From Deltaproteobacteria bacterium (GTDB taxonomy: Bacteria; Myxococcota_A; UBA796; SXON01), in assembly GCA_947490345.1 (NCBI GenBank), contig CANLGL010000003.1, positions 1-64,000 of the forward strand: 64,000 nt of DNA. The letters run 5' to 3'. Both the position numbers and the translations under genes were made by a program. Below are positions 60,931 to 64,000 of this stretch, piece by piece; the first letter of the stretch is position 1, and each line of letters opens with the position of its first letter. The notes under the pieces are model-generated. The model had not been told where the DNA came from. It saw only the letters and a program-made list of their open reading frames with translations, and ran no database searches.

Positions 60931-63900
60931 ATGCTCCTGCTTTCTACCGCCCTCGCCGCGGGACTCCCCGCGTTCTCGACGGAGCGGGGGGTATTTGACG
61001 CGCCCTTCGCGCTGACGATCACTCCGGGCGTGGCGGGCGAGGCGCTGTACGTCAGCGTCGACGGGAGCGAGCCCTCCGCGGAGTACGCCGGTCCGCTGAA
61101 CATCACGGGGACGACCATCGTCCGCACGGTCGAAGTCGGCAACGACGGTTTGCAGAGCCCGACGGTCACCCACACCTTCCTTTTTCCGGCGGACATCGTC
61201 TTGCAATCGGCGATGGACGCCGGGGTGACCGGAAGCGGCGACTACGGCCCCGTGGTGTTGCGGACCCTGGCTGAGCTGCCGAGTGTCTCTTTGGTGCTCC
61301 CCGGCGATGTCACGACGACCGAGGCCGCTGCTTCGGCGGAGTGGATCGAGCCGGACGGCGACGACCTCCAGGTCAATGCTGGGGTGGCGCGTACCGGGAC
61401 CACCAGCCTCGGCTATCCCAAGAACAGCCTGCGCCTGTACTTTCGCAGCGACTACGGCGTGTCCAAGGTGGACTTCGATTTCTGGGAGGATGATGCCCCG
61501 GGCGTCGCGCCAGCGAGCGAGCAGGACGCCCTCAGCCTCCGGAGCGGCCACGACTCGGTGTTTTATCTCGGAGCTCAGGGCCAATACACCCGCAACGACT
61601 GGATGGATGCCTCGCAGTTGGCGATGGGGCACACGGCACCCCACGGGCGTTTCGCCCACGTGTACATCAACGGCCAATACACGGGAATCTACCACTTGCG
61701 CGAGCGCTTCAACGCTTCGTTCTTGGCTGGATATCTTGGGGGGGATGAGGACGAGTACGAGGCGGTGAACGAGGGATATATGAACTCCGGATCGGGCCTG
61801 GGTTGGGGCAATGTCATCGCCAATCGGGGTGACGTTCAGGAGCTCCAGCGTTGGCTTCGATTGGACCACTACCTCGACTACATGGTGCTCAACTACTACG
61901 CTGGGAACACCTGGGATTGGACCGCCTACCACAACTGGGCCGCGGTGGGGCCGTCCGAGCCGGATGCCGGCGGCTTCCGATTCTACAGCTCCGACAGTGA
62001 TATCTGCCTGTACTATGGGGCTGACGTCAACGCGCTGTACCTGCCTGGGCCCTCTGACATATTCCCGGCGCTGGTCGCGGAGGCGGATGCGGATTTCTTG
62101 ATCGCTTGGGACGACGCGATTCATCGGAACCTGGAGGATGGCGGTCCGCTCACGCCGGACAGCGCCGCCGAACGGTATCTGCGCATCGCCGACAGCATCG
62201 AAGACGCCGTGGTCGCCGAGTCGGCGCGCTGGGGCGGCGGGTGGTGGGACCGCGACGGCGAATGGCTGGTGGAGCGGGATCGTCTGCTCAACGATTACTT
62301 CCCGGTCCGCGCGGACGCGCTTTTGGGGCAACTCCAGACCGCCGGCTACGCGCGGATCCCAGCGCCGGTTTTTTCCCTGGCATCGGGTCCAGTCACCACC
62401 GGGGATGACGTCAGCGTCGAGCTGCCGGAGCGAAGCAACGCCGAGCTGTGGATGACGGCGGACGGCAGCGATCCACGGTTGCCGGGGGGGGACATTTCGA
62501 GCGCCGCGACGCTGGTGGATGGAGTTGCAGTCGTCACCCTGGCGCACAGCACCGAGCTGCGGGCGCGGCTTCTGGACCGCGGGCGGTGGGGGCCGCTCGG
62601 TTCGCGCAGCTTCGTGGTCGAGGAGCCCGTCGCGTTGGTGCTCAACGAGTGGAACGCCGTTGGCGAGGGCGAGACGCTGGACCGCCGCGACTTTGATGGG
62701 AGCGGGGCGGACGACGCCTTCGGCACCGCTGCGGGCAACGGCGGCGCCTGGCTCGAATTCGTCGTGACACAGGGTGTCGACCTCCGCGGCTGGCGGCTGG
62801 TGATGACCGACCTGCGTGGCCCCGCGGGTACCGTCGAGTTCTCCGAGGCCGACGCGCTCAAAGAACTCCGCGCCGGCACCCTGGTGACGGTGAGCAGCGA
62901 ATTGGTGGAGGACGCCCGCGTCGATCCCGAGGCCGGCGATTGGCGCATGGCGCTCACGGCCAGCGCGGCCGGTGAGTACGCGCGCTCCGCAGGCTTCCGG
63001 GTAAGCGCGTTCGAGTGGCAGCTCACCGTCTACGATGCCGACGGAAACGTGCGTTTCGGCCCCGTGGGGGAGGGGAGGTCGCCGCGTCGGGGCATCTCCG
63101 GCCACGAGGTGGGCGCGCTGCTGACGAACCCCAACTCCAGCGTCGCCGCGGACGACACGGACTACGGCGCCAACACCCGGTCCACGTTTGGAGCGCCCAA
63201 CGTCTGGGAGGCAGGCGAGCAGGACCTGAGCGGTCTCCGCGGTGAGTCGGGGATGCTCACCCCCGCCGACACGGGGCTGCCCACCGTCACCGACGCCCCC
63301 CCGACTGCGCCGGGCGGTTGCGACAGCAGCCGCGGCCGTCCGGCCTCGACGCTCGTCATCCTCGCGCTCGTGCTCGCGGCGTGTTCGAGTCGCGCTTCCG
63401 TGGCGGTGCCCGACACCGGGGAGGGTCGCGCTTGTTTCGCCGACCGGGACGGCGATGGGCACGGCGAGCTTGCCACACCCGTCCGTTGCGACGTCGGCGT
63501 CGGCACCAGCGACGACTGCGTCGACACCGACGCGCTGGTTCATCCCGAGGCGGGCGAACGCTGCAACGCGGCCGACGACGACTGCGACGGGGAGGTGGAC
63601 GAGGACCCGGTCGACCCGCTCGCGTTCTTCGCCGACAGCGACGGCGACGGCTACGGCAGCGACGGCGACGTGGTCTACGCCTGTGTCGTCGGCGACGGCG
63701 CGGCCCTGTCGGCCGGTGACTGTGATGATGAGGATGGCGACGTTCACCCCGGCGCGGACGAGGGCTGCGAGCCCGTCGATCGCGACTGCGACGGCGTCGT
63801 GAGCACCGGCGCCGGGTCCGCTGCGTCCTGCCCAGCCAGCACCTGCACCGGTATTCTCACCGACTCTCCCGACGCGCCCGACGGCGCCTACTGGCTGGAA

Positions 63901-63999
63901 CAGCCCTCCGGCAGCGTGGTGGAGAGCTGGTGCGACATGAGCACCGGCGGGTGGACGCTGGTGTTCTCGAGGAACACGGCCAGCACCGGGTCGCAAGGG
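60931..63999 (+). CDS. CotH-type protein with lamin-tail domain reading into MopE/fibrinogen-like region, 3' end outside the window
   Basis: Open to the window end, at least 1023 codons from ATG 60931 (3 nt after the lectin stop). N-terminal signal (MLLLSTALAAGLPAFS); a chitobiase-like beta domain (ALYVSVDGSEPSAEYAGPL); a CotH region with LGYPKNSLRLYFRSDYG and YINGQYTGIYHLRERFNASF; a lamin-tail-like domain (VALVLNEWNAVGEGE ... DLRGWRLVMTDL). Near residue 793 comes GGCDSS, a helix (TLVILALVLAAC) and CSSRAS, then MopE-type units (DCVDTDALVHPEAGERC, DCDDEDGDVHPGADEGC), and last a fibrinogen-like start (DAPDGAYWLEQPSG, CDMSTGGWTLVF). It looks like a surface protein fused to a lipoprotein-type module. 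Confidence 0.8.
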   Translation, partial: MLLLSTALAAGLPAFSTERGVFDAPFALTITPGVAGEALYVSVDGSEPSAEYAGPLNITGTTIVRTVEVGNDGLQSPTVTHTFLFPADIVLQSAMDAGVTGSGDYGPVVLRTLAELPSVSLVLPGDVTTTEAAASAEWIEPDGDDLQVNAGVARTGTTSLGYPKNSLRLYFRSDYGVSKVDFDFWEDDAPGVAPASEQDALSLRSGHDSVFYLGAQGQYTRNDWMDASQLAMGHTAPHGRFAHVYINGQYTGIYHLRERFNASFLAGYLGGDEDEYEAVNEGYMNSGSGLGWGNVIANRGDVQELQRWLRLDHYLDYMVLNYYAGNTWDWTAYHNWAAVGPSEPDAGGFRFYSSDSDICLYYGADVNALYLPGPSDIFPALVAEADADFLIAWDDAIHRNLEDGGPLTPDSAAERYLRIADSIEDAVVAESARWGGGWWDRDGEWLVERDRLLNDYFPVRADALLGQLQTAGYARIPAPVFSLASGPVTTGDDVSVELPERSNAELWMTADGSDPRLPGGDISSAATLVDGVAVVTLAHSTELRARLLDRGRWGPLGSRSFVVEEPVALVLNEWNAVGEGETLDRRDFDGSGADDAFGTAAGNGGAWLEFVVTQGVDLRGWRLVMTDLRGPAGTVEFSEADALKELRAGTLVTVSSELVEDARVDPEAGDWRMALTASAAGEYARSAGFRVSAFEWQLTVYDADGNVRFGPVGEGRSPRRGISGHEVGALLTNPNSSVAADDTDYGANTRSTFGAPNVWEAGEQDLSGLRGESGMLTPADTGLPTVTDAPPTAPGGCDSSRGRPASTLVILALVLAACSSRASVAVPDTGEGRACFADRDGDGHGELATPVRCDVGVGTSDDCVDTDALVHPEAGERCNAADDDCDGEVDEDPVDPLAFFADSDGDGYGSDGDVVYACVVGDGAALSAGDCDDEDGDVHPGADEGCEPVDRDCDGVVSTGAGSAASCPASTCTGILTDSPDAPDGAYWLEQPSGSVVESWCDMSTGGWTLVFSRNTASTGSQG

Positions 64000-64000
64000 G

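Noticed and set aside
59185-63996. Very long minus-strand open frame opposite the MopE and CotH genes
   Set aside because: Asp codons GAC/GAT read as GTC/ATC on the opposite strand and give no stops. The frame is rich in Val/Gly/Ala repeats with no domain, while the plus strand has clear signals, domains and operon spacing.

Overview
This window is GC-rich DNA, probably from a Myxococcota or other deltaproteobacterial-type, Gram-negative, respiring bacterium. The placement is an inference. It rests on many surface lipoproteins with MopE-like DCDD metal-binding repeats, several MYXO-CTERM-like tails (Cys, hydrophobic helix, Arg cluster), FG-GAP/VCBS propeller proteins, outer-membrane barrels and a complete inner/outer envelope gene set. 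Coding density is very high and many genes overlap at GTGA, ATGA or TGATG junctions. I saw no rRNA, tRNA, CRISPR array, transposase or phage gene.

1-9.5 kb: a partial acyl-CoA dehydrogenase, a MYXO-CTERM protein, a Sua5-type tRNA t6A enzyme with a coupled Bcp peroxiredoxin, an OPT transporter and moaA. Next come a three-gene extracytoplasmic flavinylation cassette (flavoprotein, four-helix membrane protein, ApbE) and a divergent outer-membrane protein. 9.6-15 kb: TCA genes gltA-sucC-sucD and ndk. 15-24.7 kb: a signal-peptidase homologue lacking both catalytic residues, an FG-GAP lipoprotein, a PAS-PAS-REC protein with a decayed kinase core, a beta-decarboxylating dehydrogenase, a fatty-acid desaturase and a WecG/TagA glycosyltransferase coupled to a lipoprotein. 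24.7-34.9 kb: a B12/radical SAM protein, a HEAT protein, then surE-dedA-apt running into an envelope operon (barrel, ABC ATPase, two permeases, LolA-like protein), followed by an ECF sigma factor and its ChrR-like cupin anti-sigma.

34.9-51.4 kb is dominated by surface proteins: a 1541-residue lipoprotein with 14 MopE-like repeats, a pentaheme cytochrome c, a GT-C-like membrane protein, an arylsulfotransferase-like lipoprotein, a GspE/PilB ATPase, a MopE/PKD/FG-GAP protein interrupted by one in-frame TAA, a DUF4442 protein and another MopE lipoprotein. 51.4-57.9 kb is an accessory segment: a radical SAM gene bracketed by two copies of a structured repeat, mazEF, a membrane protein, a MYXO-CTERM protein, and a vapBC pair with a perfect 18-bp palindrome beside its start. 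58-64 kb is one tight operon: a MopE-repeat lipoprotein, a MopE plus C-type-lectin lipoprotein, and a CotH/lamin-tail protein that reads on into MopE repeats and a fibrinogen-like domain, running off the window.

The most unusual signal is a dispersed intergenic element, five copies here (1142-1335, 9374-9480, 14903-15000, 51461-51653, 53044-53173). It ends in a strong terminator-like hairpin, carries a CGNAG mini-hairpin, shows compensatory changes between copies, and in most copies begins at or next to a stop codon. It does not match any family I can name.
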